Numbered from the stretch's first letter, positions 24,127 to 32,594 are shown. The stretch: DNA of 33,506 nt from an uncultured Spirochaetales bacterium (GCA_934271365.1 CAKQRI010000022.1:1-33506); one strand, 5' to 3'. Program-made: numbers and translations. The notes: a model not told the origin generated them from the letters alone.

Positions 24127-24453
24127 TTAGTATAATTTCAAGTCCAGCTTTTGGTGCCTTTTCCAAAGAGCTTCTTGTCCTACAGCCCATAGAAACTCTC
24201 CAGAATCCATAGTATTAAGTGATAATGCAACCTCTTCTGATGGAGTCTGAATATCCTTCACATTTTCTTTTATGGAAATAAGAGAGCCTGTTTCGATGTA
24301 GTCATATCTTCTATTCTGAATAATGAATTTTATAGCTTCTCATGCTCAGGGAAAATCTTGGACTTCATCAAAAAATATTAAAGAATTACGTTCACTCAGC
24401 TTCTGTCCAGAATAAAACTTCAGGAAAAGGAAGAATTCATCTAACTCATATCT
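24127..24453 (-). pseudogene. decayed AAA_14 (DUF4143-type) ATPase fragment
   Basis: Read on the minus strand this stretch encodes YELDEFFLFLKFYSGQK, then NSLIFFDEVQDFP (a Walker B strand with DEVQ), then EAIKFIIQNRRYDYIETGSLISIKENV and SGEFLWA. That is the middle of the AAA_14/DUF4143 ATPase family. Two in-frame TGA codons, at 24340-24342 and 24346-24348, fall where this family normally has basic residues (CGA to TGA would explain both). The N-terminal half with Walker A and the C-terminal DUF4143 domain are missing; a TAA at 24454-24456 closes the frame upstream. The gene is dead and probably a relic of horizontal acquisition. Confidence 0.8.
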
Positions 24454-24490
24454 TTATAATACAGATAGATACATAATCTAAAAAGTGATA

Positions 24491-24589
24491 TTTGCGTGAA
24501 ATCAAGAATTTTGAACATGCGAATCTGCATGAAATCAAGATTTTTGGACATTTAGTTTTGCATGGAATCAGGTTTTTTATTATAAAAAC
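24491..24589. repeat. three-copy 33-bp direct repeat
   Basis: Units begin at 24491, 24524 and 24557, exactly 33 bases apart. The shared core is TGC(A/G)TG(A/G)AATCA(A/G)G followed by a T-run and GACAT-like end in the first two; the third unit is the most degenerate. The array lies upstream of the decayed ATPase (as read on the minus strand) and runs into the cstA terminator. Confidence 0.7.
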
Positions 24590-24618
24590 ACCCTGAAGCA
24601 TCACTATGCCCAGGGTGT
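24581..24618 (-). terminator. rho-independent terminator of cstA
   Basis: On the minus strand ACACCCTG pairs with CAGGGTGT (arms 24588-24595 and 24611-24618), with an inner GCAT/ATGC stem, and TTTTTATA follows. It lies 25 bases beyond the cstA stop. Confidence 0.85.
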
Positions 24619-24642
24619 TATCTATAATCTCATAAGAGATTT

Positions 24643-26352
24643 TTAGTTGTTTGCTTTCTTCTCTTTTCCGAAGAGCTTCTGACAGCACTGTACAACTACG
24701 ATTGCAGCAAGTGCAAGGAGAAGTACTGCGAAGATGAGCTGGAGACCAGCTGCCATGATGTCGCCACCACCAACGAGAGCCTTGCCCTGCTTGATGACGA
24801 TCTGGATAAGAGCAACTGTTGTAACAGCAATCATGAAGAACATTGGGAAGTACATCATCTTGTTGTTCTTCTTGATAGACTTCAGGAATACAGCACAAGC
24901 AGAAAGTGAAAGTACTGAGAGAAGCTGGTTAGCAGAACCGAAAAGAGGCCAGATCTTGAGGTAGCCGACCTTCATCAGAGCGTATGAAGGAACGAGTACG
25001 ATGATTGTAGCAACCCATGAGTTTGTAAGTACTTTCTTCCATCCTGGGAGAACAGCACCTTCATGATCATCTTCTGCATCAAGGAACAGCTCCTGCCATG
25101 TGAGTCTTCCAACTCTTGCTACAGAGTCAAGAGAGGTAAGAGCAAATGCTGATACTGAAAGAGAGATGAGTGTGAATGCGAGATCTGCTGGGATATGGAG
25201 CTTTGTCAGGAAGCCTGAAACAGCTGCTGCGAAGAGATCCTGAGGAGTGCCTGCTGGAATCTTTCCATCAACTGCGATAGCTGCAACAGCTACAAGTGAG
25301 ATGATACCAAGAAGAGACTCAATGAGCATTGCACCATATGAAATTGGAAGCATGTCGCTTTCCTTTGATACCTGCTTTGATGCAGTATCTGATGAAACAA
25401 GTGAATGGAAGCCAGAAACAGCACCGCATGCAATTGTAACAAAGAGAGTAGGGAAGAGTACTGATCCGCTCTCAAGTGTGAATCCATTGAATGCATTGAG
25501 GTTTACAGAAGGATTTGCAACGAAGATACCGATTACTGCTGCTGCAATCATTGCAATCAGGAGGTAGGAGTTCAGGTAATCTCTTGGCTGGAGAAGCGCC
25601 CATACTGGAGCTACACATGCGATAAGAACGTATGCAAATACGATGTAAGACCATGTCTTAACAGAAAGATTCATTGGGAAGAACAGTCCGAGAACAATAC
25701 AGAGAACCAGAAGAACAATAGCAATTGCTGTGTTTACTGCTGTAGCCCCCTTAGCTCCGAGCTTCTTTTCGAGGTTGACGTTTCTGAGATAGAAGCCAAG
25801 ACCAACAGCTGCAAAGATAAAGAGTGTTGATGTTGTAGCTACCTGTCCATGTGAATGGTTGATTTCTGCTGTGTTAGTTGAAAGTGTTCCGAAAGACTTT
25901 GCAACGATATCAGAGAATGCTGCGATTACGAGAATACAGAAGAGATAAACGAAGATCAGGAAAAGTCTCTTTCCAAGCTTGCCTACATAGTTCTCAATGA
26001 TAATACCGATAGAACGGCCCTTGTTTCTTACTGATGCGAACATTGCAGAAAAGTCCTGAACTGCACCGAAGAAGATACCTCCGATTACACACCAGAGAAG
26101 AACTGGAACCCAGCCGAATACTGCAGCCTGAATAGGGCCATTGATAGGACCAGCACCAGCAATTGATGCGAACTGATGGCCGAAAACTACCTGAGCCTTT
26201 GTAGGAACGTAGTCGATTCCATCATTGATTTCTACTGCAGGAGTAGGTCTGCTGTTATCAACACCCCACTTCTTTGCAAGCCATCTTCCGTAGAAGATAT
26301 AACCGAGACCGAGGGCAACAATGCCTATTAAAAGAATAGCAACACCACTCAT
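24643..26352 (-). CDS. cstA: CstA carbon-starvation family transporter
   Basis: 569 residues, about 14-16 membrane helices. CstA-family proteins import peptides or pyruvate when carbon runs short. The family block near the start is unmistakable: DYVPTKAQVVFGHQFASIAGAGPINGP, followed by AVFGWVPVLLWCVIGGIFFGAVQDFSAMFASVRNKGRSIG. Later FHSLVSSDTASKQV and a C-terminal helical part are present. At 569 residues it is shorter than the ~700-residue E. coli CstA and close to the compact form found in many anaerobes. AAGGGAG precedes ATG 26352. It diverges from the ABC importer operon across a 399-bp region rich in palindromes and ends at a strong terminator. Confidence 0.93.
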   Translation of the reverse strand: MSGVAILLIGIVALGLGYIFYGRWLAKKWGVDNSRPTPAVEINDGIDYVPTKAQVVFGHQFASIAGAGPINGPIQAAVFGWVPVLLWCVIGGIFFGAVQDFSAMFASVRNKGRSIGIIIENYVGKLGKRLFLIFVYLFCILVIAAFSDIVAKSFGTLSTNTAEINHSHGQVATTSTLFIFAAVGLGFYLRNVNLEKKLGAKGATAVNTAIAIVLLVLCIVLGLFFPMNLSVKTWSYIVFAYVLIACVAPVWALLQPRDYLNSYLLIAMIAAAVIGIFVANPSVNLNAFNGFTLESGSVLFPTLFVTIACGAVSGFHSLVSSDTASKQVSKESDMLPISYGAMLIESLLGIISLVAVAAIAVDGKIPAGTPQDLFAAAVSGFLTKLHIPADLAFTLISLSVSAFALTSLDSVARVGRLTWQELFLDAEDDHEGAVLPGWKKVLTNSWVATIIVLVPSYALMKVGYLKIWPLFGSANQLLSVLSLSACAVFLKSIKKNNKMMYFPMFFMIAVTTVALIQIVIKQGKALVGGGDIMAAGLQLIFAVLLLALAAIVVVQCCQKLFGKEKKANN

Positions 26353-26433
26353 GTTTAATCTCCCTTATATTTTATTATTGAATTTTCTTACGTACTGAAA
26401 GTTTATGATTTATAAAACAACCTATTCAATTGG

Positions 26434-26457
26434 AAAACACAAAAAAAGAAGTGTTTT
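26434..26457. repeat. A/T-rich hairpin upstream of cstA
   Basis: AAAACAC (26434-26440) and GTGTTTT (26451-26457) are perfect arms around a purine loop. It lies 82 bases upstream of cstA and could be a leader hairpin or an end to transcripts entering the gap. Confidence 0.35.
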
Positions 26458-26490
26458 TTAAGTTTTATTGAATATTTGTAATAATTATAA

Positions 26491-26557
26491 AATATTTGCA
26501 AATATTGGTTTTGATTAAACTGATTGTACATAATGCTTATTTATATATTTGCGAATA
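26491..26557. promoter_or_regulatory. TTTGCAAA-type palindromes between cstA and the ABC operon
   Basis: AATATTTGCAAATATT (26491-26506) is a perfect 16-bp palindrome. A near copy, TATTTGCGAATA, lies at 26546-26557, and the half AATATTTGTAAT at 26471-26482. These look like sites for one dimeric regulator in the divergent region (26353-26751). The gap also contains GGAGTATTGAGG-like purine runs just upstream of the binding protein gene. Confidence 0.45.
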
Positions 26558-26751
26558 CCAAAAATACTGGTTTTCAAGGCATTATTCAATAATCTGCGTG
26601 AGATTAGTGAAAACATGAATTTTGCTGTCATAATAAAATGATAAGAAAACCAAAAAATGGATAAATTTCATTTGTTGAGGACATGGATTTCTCGATAGAT
26701 AATTATTTATGGATAGATCCAAAAGGAGTATTGAGGTCTATAGGAGGTTAT

Positions 26752-27870
26752 ATGAAAAAGTTATTGGTTGTTCTTTTAACTCTCTCTGTCATTCTTACTG
26801 GTGCCTTCGCAAATGGTGCAAAGGAAGCTTCTACTGCAGCATCGCAGGCAGGAGACAGTTCGCTTGTCGCTGCTGCTAAAGCAGAAGGTGAGCTTGTAGT
26901 ATATGGTTCATGTGAAGAAGAATATCTTGCAGCTGCATGTGCTAAGTTCCAGCAGATGTATGGAATAAAGGTAAGCTATCAGCGCTTATCAACAGGTGAG
27001 GTGCAGGCAAAGATTGAAGAAGAGAAGGGCAATCCTTCTGCTGATGTATGGTTTGGCGGTACAACAGACCCTTATAATGTCCTTGCATCAGAAGGCTTCT
27101 TAGAAGCATATGCAGCTGAGAATGCTAAGCATATAACAAAGTCTGTTTATATGGATAAGGATCATTACTGGCATGGTATTTACACAGGTATTCTCGGTAT
27201 TATGTATAACAAAACAGAAGTAGAGAGACTAGGTGTTGCTATTCCTAAGGACTTCAAGGATCTTATCGATTCTCAGTACAAGGGGCTTATATGGACATCA
27301 AACTACAATACAGCAGGAACAGCAAAGCTCCTTATTAATACAGCAATCCAGAAGTATGGCCATGATGCAGGTATCCAGTATCTTGTAGATCTCGATAAGA
27401 ATGTTCAGGTTTATACAAAGTCTGGATCAGGTCCTTCTAAGAACGTTGGTACAGGTGAATGCGTAATTGGTATCGGATTCCTTCATGATGCAATCACACA
27501 GATTGTCGATAATGGCTATGACAATATCGGCATGGTAGTTCCATCTACAGGAACAACATGTGAAATCGGTGCTACAGCAATCTTCAAGGGAGCAAAGCAT
27601 CCTAACGCTGCTAAGCTCTGGATAGAATTTGCACTCTCACCAGACTGCGTGAATATTGCAAAGGACAATGGCTCTTATCAGTTCCTGGTTCTCGATAATG
27701 CAGAGCAGCCTGAGATTGCATATGAGTTCGGTCTTGATCCTTCTAACGTAATTGATTACGACTTCGCTGATGCTACAGCTAATATCAAGAGATATGTATC
27801 TGAAGTAATGGATGCTCTTGCAGCTTCTGGTGCAGCAACAGGTGATACAACACGTTTCCAGGTTAAATAA
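26752..27870 (+). CDS. ABC transporter periplasmic substrate-binding protein
   Basis: 372 residues from ATG 26752, with TAGGAGG upstream; a longer frame from 26683 is not needed. A signal peptide ends at AFA (20) before NGAKEAS, the spirochaete-style start. The mature protein belongs to the Fbp/AfuA/PotD-like class: ELVVYGSCEEEYLAAACAKFQQMYGIKV, STGEVQAKIEEEKGNPSADVWFGGTTDPYNVL, GILGIMYNKTE, and GIGFLHDAITQI. Relatives bind ferric iron, hexose phosphates or phosphonates. The two-Tyr iron motif cannot be confirmed, so the ligand is open. It is the first gene of the importer operon, separated from the permease by a hairpin. Confidence 0.92.
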   Translation: MKKLLVVLLTLSVILTGAFANGAKEASTAASQAGDSSLVAAAKAEGELVVYGSCEEEYLAAACAKFQQMYGIKVSYQRLSTGEVQAKIEEEKGNPSADVWFGGTTDPYNVLASEGFLEAYAAENAKHITKSVYMDKDHYWHGIYTGILGIMYNKTEVERLGVAIPKDFKDLIDSQYKGLIWTSNYNTAGTAKLLINTAIQKYGHDAGIQYLVDLDKNVQVYTKSGSGPSKNVGTGECVIGIGFLHDAITQIVDNGYDNIGMVVPSTGTTCEIGATAIFKGAKHPNAAKLWIEFALSPDCVNIAKDNGSYQFLVLDNAEQPEIAYEFGLDPSNVIDYDFADATANIKRYVSEVMDALAASGAATGDTTRFQVK

Positions 27871-27888
27871 TCATTGTTAAAAAGCTTC

Positions 27889-27912
27889 GGGGGATGGGAT
27901 TTTCCATCCCTC
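27889..27912 (+). terminator. intercistronic hairpin after the binding-protein gene
   Basis: GGGATGG (27891-27897) pairs with CCATCCC (27904-27910); two outer pairs extend it. It has no long T-run. Such hairpins partly end or stabilise transcripts so that the binding protein is made in excess over the permease. Confidence 0.6.
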
Positions 27913-27936
27913 ATTTTCGATAAAGGAGGAAAGGCT

Positions 27937-29649
27937 ATGGCCAAAGGACAGGGCGCAGCACTCGATAGGAAGAAGCTGATGAAGGATCCTATCATGGTAA
28001 CGACAATCGTGGTGCTTATTGCTTTTCTAACTCTGTTTATTTTGTATCCGCTTGCAATTCTTCTAGTGGATTCATTTGTTGGGGATGGTCATTTCGGAAT
28101 CAGTGCATTCCGCCGAATCTTCGCAATTCCTACATTCAAGAAGGCTATTTCAAATACGCTTAAAGTCGGTTTCGTGGTAGGCATATTCTCGACTCTGATA
28201 GGCCTTTTATTCGCTTATGTTGAAGTTTATCTGAAGATGAATAAGTTCGTCGGAGGTCTTTTCAAGGTCGTATCGATGCTTCCTGTTGTATCTCCGCCGT
28301 TTGTTCTTTCCCTATCAATGATAATGCTCTTCGGTAAATCAGGCATAATAACAAGGCATCTTCTGGGGATTTATGACAATTCTGTCTATGGGTTCTGGGG
28401 CATCGCAATTGTCCAGTCACTGACTTTCTTCCCTGTCTGCTATATGATGCTGAAGGGATTGCTGAAGAATATCGATCCCTCTCTTGAGGAGGCTGCCAGA
28501 GATATGGGAGCTTCCAGATTCAAGGTCTTCATGAGCGTTACGCTCCCATTGATGCTGCCTGGACTTGGAAACGCATTTCTGGTCACATTCATTGAATCGA
28601 TAGCAGATTTTGCTAACCCGATGATAATAGGTGGCTCTTATGATACGCTTGCAACTACGATATATCTGCAGATCACTGGTGCATATGATAAGCCTGGCGC
28701 AGCTGCTATGGCTGTCGTCCTGCTTTCGATAACACTGCTGATGTTTGCAGTGCAGAAATATGTGCTTGAGAAGAAGACTGCGGCTACTCTTACGGGAAAG
28801 GCTTCAAGAGGAAGAATGCTCATTGAGGATAAAAGCGTTAAGTATCCTCTTTCTGTATTCTGCTCTGCTGTAGCTCTTTTCGTAATCCTTATGTATATAT
28901 GTGTTCCTATCGGAGCATTATTCCCGACATGGGGATATAAGTTCTTCCCTTTGACAACAAAATGGTTCAAGCTGATATTCACGCGCTATAAGGGATTCAA
29001 GGCATTCAAGGATTCATTCCTTTTATCTGCAATCTCTGCACCTATCACAGCTCTTTTATCCATGATCATCTCTTACCTTGTTGTTAAGAAGAATTTTAAG
29101 GCAAAGGGCTTTATCGAAGCTGTTTCAATGCTGGCAATGGCTGTGCCAGGCACAGTTCTAGGCGTCGGCTACATAAGAGGCTTCTCCGGCGGTCTCTTCC
29201 ATACAGGAGTTATGCAGTGGCTATATGGATCTGCTGCAATACTTGTTATCGTATTCGTCGTAAGATCCCTGCCTACTGGAACCAGAAGCGGTATTTCTGC
29301 TCTTAGGCAGATTGATAAATCAATTGAGGAATCGGCATATGATATGGGTGCTAATTCCTTCCAGGTATTCATGACTGTGACTCTTCCGCTGATTAAGGAT
29401 TCTTTCCTGAGTGGTCTTGTCACAGCATTTGTCAGAAGCATAACTGCAATATCTGCAATAATCCTTCTCGTAACACCGCAGTTCCTGCTGATCACTGTTC
29501 AGATCAATGAATTCGCAGAGAAGGGCTCTTACGGGCTTGCCTGTGCTTTTGCAACAATACTCATCATAATTACATACGGCTCTGTTCTCCTGATGAATCT
29601 GTTTATCAGGCATTTTGGAACAAGCAAGAAGCTTCAGGAGGCTGAATGA
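27937..29649 (+). CDS. fused two-domain ABC importer permease (FbpB-type)
   Basis: 570 residues from ATG 27937 with AAAGGAGG upstream. There are two homologous permease halves (about 20-270 and 320-565), each with six membrane helices and an EAA loop: SLEEAARDMGASRFKVFMSVTLPLMLPGL in the first and SIEESAYDMGANSFQVFMTVTLPLIKDSF in the second. One polypeptide therefore supplies the whole membrane channel, as in FbpB/AfuB/phosphonate-type systems. It sits between the binding protein and the ATPase gene, ending one base before the latter. Substrate as for the binding protein. Confidence 0.94.
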   Translation: MAKGQGAALDRKKLMKDPIMVTTIVVLIAFLTLFILYPLAILLVDSFVGDGHFGISAFRRIFAIPTFKKAISNTLKVGFVVGIFSTLIGLLFAYVEVYLKMNKFVGGLFKVVSMLPVVSPPFVLSLSMIMLFGKSGIITRHLLGIYDNSVYGFWGIAIVQSLTFFPVCYMMLKGLLKNIDPSLEEAARDMGASRFKVFMSVTLPLMLPGLGNAFLVTFIESIADFANPMIIGGSYDTLATTIYLQITGAYDKPGAAAMAVVLLSITLLMFAVQKYVLEKKTAATLTGKASRGRMLIEDKSVKYPLSVFCSAVALFVILMYICVPIGALFPTWGYKFFPLTTKWFKLIFTRYKGFKAFKDSFLLSAISAPITALLSMIISYLVVKKNFKAKGFIEAVSMLAMAVPGTVLGVGYIRGFSGGLFHTGVMQWLYGSAAILVIVFVVRSLPTGTRSGISALRQIDKSIEESAYDMGANSFQVFMTVTLPLIKDSFLSGLVTAFVRSITAISAIILLVTPQFLLITVQINEFAEKGSYGLACAFATILIIITYGSVLLMNLFIRHFGTSKKLQEAE

Positions 29650-29650
29650 T

Positions 29651-30727
29651 ATGGAAAAGACTAAGAAAGGTGTAAGACTTGAGCATATATCAAAGATATA
29701 TAAGGATCCGAAGACAGGTAAGGATTTCTATGCTGTTAAGGATACATCCCTTGAGATTGAGCCTGGGACATTCGTGACTTTGCTAGGCCCTTCGGGCTGC
29801 GGAAAGACAACAACTCTCAGGATGATTGCTGGATTTGAAAGCCCAGATGAAGGTGAGATTTATTTGGGAGAAGAAGCAATCAATGAGCTTACTCCGAATA
29901 AGAGAGATACAGCTATGGTGTTCCAGAGCTATGCACTTCTTCCTCACTATAATATCTTTGATAATGTCGCATATGGCCTGAAGCTTAGAAAGCTACCGAA
30001 AGATGTGATTAAAGATAAGGTAATGAAGATACTGGATCTTGTAGAGCTGAGCGGAATGGAAGCTAGGATGACCAACCAGCTTTCGGGAGGACAGCAGCAG
30101 AGAGTTGCGCTTGCAAGAGCTCTTGTCTTAGAGCCTTCTGTATTGCTGTTTGATGAACCTCTATCCAATCTTGATGCAAAGCTGAGAGTTCAGATGAGAA
30201 CAGAGATCAGGCGCATCCAGCAAGAGGTGGGAATAACTGCAATCTACGTAACTCATGACCAGTCAGAAGCAATGGCAATTTCTGATAAGATCATAATCAT
30301 GAATAAGGGGATTGTTGTTCAGATGGGAACACCAGAAGAGATCTACTACCATCCTGTTGATGAGTTTGTAGCTGATTTCATAGGTGAGGCCAACTTTCTC
30401 AGGGGAAACTATGTCAAAGATGAAGGTGGCTATGCGATTCTTGAGTTTGAGGATAAGCTTCTTGCTGTCCCTAAGAGGGAAGGCATGATTCTTGGTGATA
30501 ACTATACCGCAGTCTTGAGGCCTGAGGCTGCAAAGCTCGGAGATGAAGGTGGCTTGGAATGCAAGGTCGTAGTCTCATGCTTCATGGGGGCTTATCAGAA
30601 TTATCATGTGCGAATCGGGGATACGCTGATTAAGCTTGAAGACCATAATCCAAAGAACAGGCGTGTTTATAAAGTAGGTGAGACATGTCACCTTCTTATA
30701 GATACAGAATCTCTGCATGTGCTATGA
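29651..30727 (+). CDS. ABC importer ATPase (FbpC/PotA-type)
   Basis: 358 residues from ATG 29651 (GGAGG about nine bases upstream); the frame to 29615 lies within the permease gene. Walker A GPSGCGKTTTL, Q-loop FQSYALLPHYN, signature LSGGQQQRVALARAL, Walker B LLFDEPLSNLDAKLR and the THDQSEA switch are all intact. The C-terminal part (about 240-358) is a TOBE/OB domain, as in carbohydrate and iron uptake ATPases, where it often has a regulatory role. The operon ends in a strong terminator at 30733. Confidence 0.95.
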   Translation: MEKTKKGVRLEHISKIYKDPKTGKDFYAVKDTSLEIEPGTFVTLLGPSGCGKTTTLRMIAGFESPDEGEIYLGEEAINELTPNKRDTAMVFQSYALLPHYNIFDNVAYGLKLRKLPKDVIKDKVMKILDLVELSGMEARMTNQLSGGQQQRVALARALVLEPSVLLFDEPLSNLDAKLRVQMRTEIRRIQQEVGITAIYVTHDQSEAMAISDKIIIMNKGIVVQMGTPEEIYYHPVDEFVADFIGEANFLRGNYVKDEGGYAILEFEDKLLAVPKREGMILGDNYTAVLRPEAAKLGDEGGLECKVVVSCFMGAYQNYHVRIGDTLIKLEDHNPKNRRVYKVGETCHLLIDTESLHVL

Positions 30728-30732
30728 AAGCT

Positions 30733-30762
30733 GGAGCTGGGTTATCCCCAGCTTCTTTTTTT
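30733..30762 (+). terminator. rho-independent terminator of the importer operon
   Basis: AGCTGGG (30735-30741) pairs with CCCAGCT (30747-30753), two outer pairs extend it, and seven Ts follow. Confidence 0.92.
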
Positions 30763-30862
30763 GAACTAAGTCTTTCAATAATTATATGTATCTTATGCTG
30801 ATAATTTTATTAGCAGTATAAAAATATTTAGATAATTAAAAACGATACAATAATATCAATAA

Positions 30863-30885
30863 TTACATAATTCCTTTTTATGTAA
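30863..30885. repeat. inverted repeat upstream of the poly-G promoter
   Basis: TTACATAA (30863-30870) and TTATGTAA (30878-30885) are perfect arms with a 7-base centre, 32 bases upstream of the -35 of the lipoprotein gene. The flanking 30763-30916 stretch is very AT-rich. Possible activator site. Confidence 0.45.
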
Positions 30886-30916
30886 ATAATAATCCTTAAC
30901 TAACATTAAATTCTGT

Positions 30917-30948
30917 TTGACAAAATTAAACGGGGGGGGGGGTAACAT
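30917..30948 (+). promoter_or_regulatory. promoter with an 11-G tract in the spacer
   Basis: TTGACA (30917-30922) and TAACAT (30943-30948) are 20 bases apart. Eleven consecutive Gs (30932-30942) fill the second half of the spacer. A loss of three Gs would restore the optimal 17. Homopolymer slippage during replication would therefore switch the lipoprotein gene downstream on and off. Confidence 0.7.
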
Positions 30949-30979
30949 TTGAAGTAATAAAATGCAAAAGGGGTTTTGT

Positions 30980-32215
30980 ATGAGAAAAAGTATTCTAATC
31001 TTGGCAATGATTGCGCTTGTAGCAGTATTTGCTATCTCATGTAAGAATGAGCCTGCTACTCCAGATCAGTATGAAGTAACAATTAATTATAATGGTTCAT
31101 CTAAGAAGATTTCTGTCATAGATGATAGTTCTATAGCTGATAATTGGAATGAGATAAAAAAGGCCATTTCTGTAGAAGAAGTAGTAGATGATTTTATTTT
31201 TGAAATAGAGGGTTCCGAAGTTACAGCTTCTACAAAGATAAAGTCAGCTACAGTTATTAAAATTGTAGATTTGATTAAGATATCCACACTAGAAGAGTTC
31301 GAGAATTATATTAAGGTTGGTGGTAGGGCCATCTTAAATTCTGATATTACATATGGAAAAAAAGGTGAAAAAAACGAACAAGGAAAGACCATCTCAAGAA
31401 GCTTCTCGAAGGATATGAAACTTGATTTAAACAATAATACGCTTACATTAAATTCGAGTGTTAGTCTTAACGGCGAAAATATAATAGAAATATTTAATGG
31501 TAAAGTATTATCTGATATAGGTTATGGCTTGGATTCTGCAGCAATTCAGTTGTTTTCAAAGTCCAAATTGATATTAACAGATGTCGATTTTAATTCTGAG
31601 ACAACAGGTTTGTTTGCTGTAAATAATGAGAATGATACACTAATAAAGCTTGAAAGAACAAATCTAATAGCCAAGGGGTATTATGGTATTGGAACTAATG
31701 CTACGCCTACTGAATCTCAGAATGTGAAATTCATTATTAAAGATTCTGTAGTATCAACCAAGGGTGCTGCAGATGGTGATAATTCAGCAATTCTGTTTAA
31801 TGTTAAGGGTGGTGTTGATATTGAGAATTCTATAATAATCGGAGATCGTCATGCTGTTATACTAAGAGGTGGAATAGAACATTCAATTGTTGATTCTAAA
31901 TTGGAAGTTACAGGAGGAAATTCTGTTAGTAATGAATATTTAAATGGAAATTGGAGCTCAGGTAATGAAGTTCCACTAGCTGCCATTGTTATAGGAAATA
32001 GGTCAGGGTCCTATCCATATCCTACAGTTGCTAAATTGGATGGCATAACAATTTCTGCACCTGAGAAGAATACTGTAGGTAAAGAATATTATGGACTATA
32101 TGTTTATCAGAATGATGCAACGAATACAGTAAATGTTGCAGGCACTATTAAAGACTTTGAGAAGGTAAGAATTAACAAAGACTCAATGAATAATGCAACA
32201 TTTGATGTTAAATAA
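30980..32215 (+). CDS. surface lipoprotein with beta-helix-like repeats
   Basis: 411 residues from ATG 30980, preceded by AAAAGGGG; a frame to 30962 is less likely. A signal peptide ends in the lipobox AISC with Cys21, so the product is lipidated and cut by LspA. Residues 30-110 include a small domain (EVTINYNGSSKKISVIDD). Beyond about 110 short beta strands recur with patterns such as NTLTLNSSVSLNGENIIEIFNGKV, KSKLILTDVDF, TLIKLERTNLIA, KFIIKDSVV and GVDIENSIIIGDRHAVILRGG, as in a right-handed parallel beta-helix. No enzyme residues are recognised; an adhesin or antigen is plausible. The poly-G promoter suggests phase-variable expression. Confidence 0.83.
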   Translation: MRKSILILAMIALVAVFAISCKNEPATPDQYEVTINYNGSSKKISVIDDSSIADNWNEIKKAISVEEVVDDFIFEIEGSEVTASTKIKSATVIKIVDLIKISTLEEFENYIKVGGRAILNSDITYGKKGEKNEQGKTISRSFSKDMKLDLNNNTLTLNSSVSLNGENIIEIFNGKVLSDIGYGLDSAAIQLFSKSKLILTDVDFNSETTGLFAVNNENDTLIKLERTNLIAKGYYGIGTNATPTESQNVKFIIKDSVVSTKGAADGDNSAILFNVKGGVDIENSIIIGDRHAVILRGGIEHSIVDSKLEVTGGNSVSNEYLNGNWSSGNEVPLAAIVIGNRSGSYPYPTVAKLDGITISAPEKNTVGKEYYGLYVYQNDATNTVNVAGTIKDFEKVRINKDSMNNATFDVK

Positions 32216-32257
32216 ATAATTTCTGTTATCTAATTCTTTAGATAATAATATACGTTC

Positions 32258-32294
32258 ACCTCTCTATACCTTATGGGTAGAGAGGTTTTCTTTT
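32258..32294 (+). terminator. rho-independent terminator of the lipoprotein gene
   Basis: ACCTCTCTA (32258-32266) pairs with TAGAGAGGT (32278-32286), followed by TTTCTTTT. Confidence 0.9.
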
Positions 32295-32505
32295 GAATAA
32301 TTTTATACATTTTATCTGATTAATGTTCGATAACTTGTTTTATACAACAAAAATACACCGTTGAATTTTAAGGTAAATTCTCGAGGAAGCAGCTGAAGTC
32401 ACGCACCTAGATAAAATCCCGTACTAGAAAGAAAAATCTTGTCATTTCAGCCTTTAAGCATTAGGATTCTTGCTAAGAAAAGGTAATTTTGGGCGTGCAA
32501 AGGCA

Positions 32506-32550
32506 CCGGGAAGTTAATCTTTCCAATTTTGAATAGACTTAACTTCCCGG
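32506..32550. repeat. 11-bp inverted repeat near the IS30 element
   Basis: CCGGGAAGTTA (32506-32516) and TAACTTCCCGG (32540-32550) are perfect arms with a 23-base loop, 45 bases beyond the transposase stop. It could be the transposase terminator or part of an IS end. The remaining bases from 32295 to 32594 hold no gene; the element's terminal repeat cannot be fixed because the other end lies outside the window. Confidence 0.55.
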
Positions 32551-32594
32551 AGATAAAGGCTCAGTGCGTTACCAGACGGATTGGTCTTTTGGAA

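Noticed and set aside
24491..24589. 33-bp repeats as a CRISPR array
   Set aside because: The units are directly adjacent with no unique spacers, only three copies, and increasingly degenerate; no cas gene is present.
24446..24898. 150-residue minus-strand frame overlapping the end of cstA
   Set aside because: It is out of frame with cstA, has low-complexity cysteine-rich content, and runs through the cstA terminator and the 33-bp repeats.
30932..30942. Poly-G run dismissed as an assembly artefact
   Set aside because: Its exact length may be uncertain, but it sits between good promoter elements and the gene reads cleanly on either side, so the tract itself is probably real.
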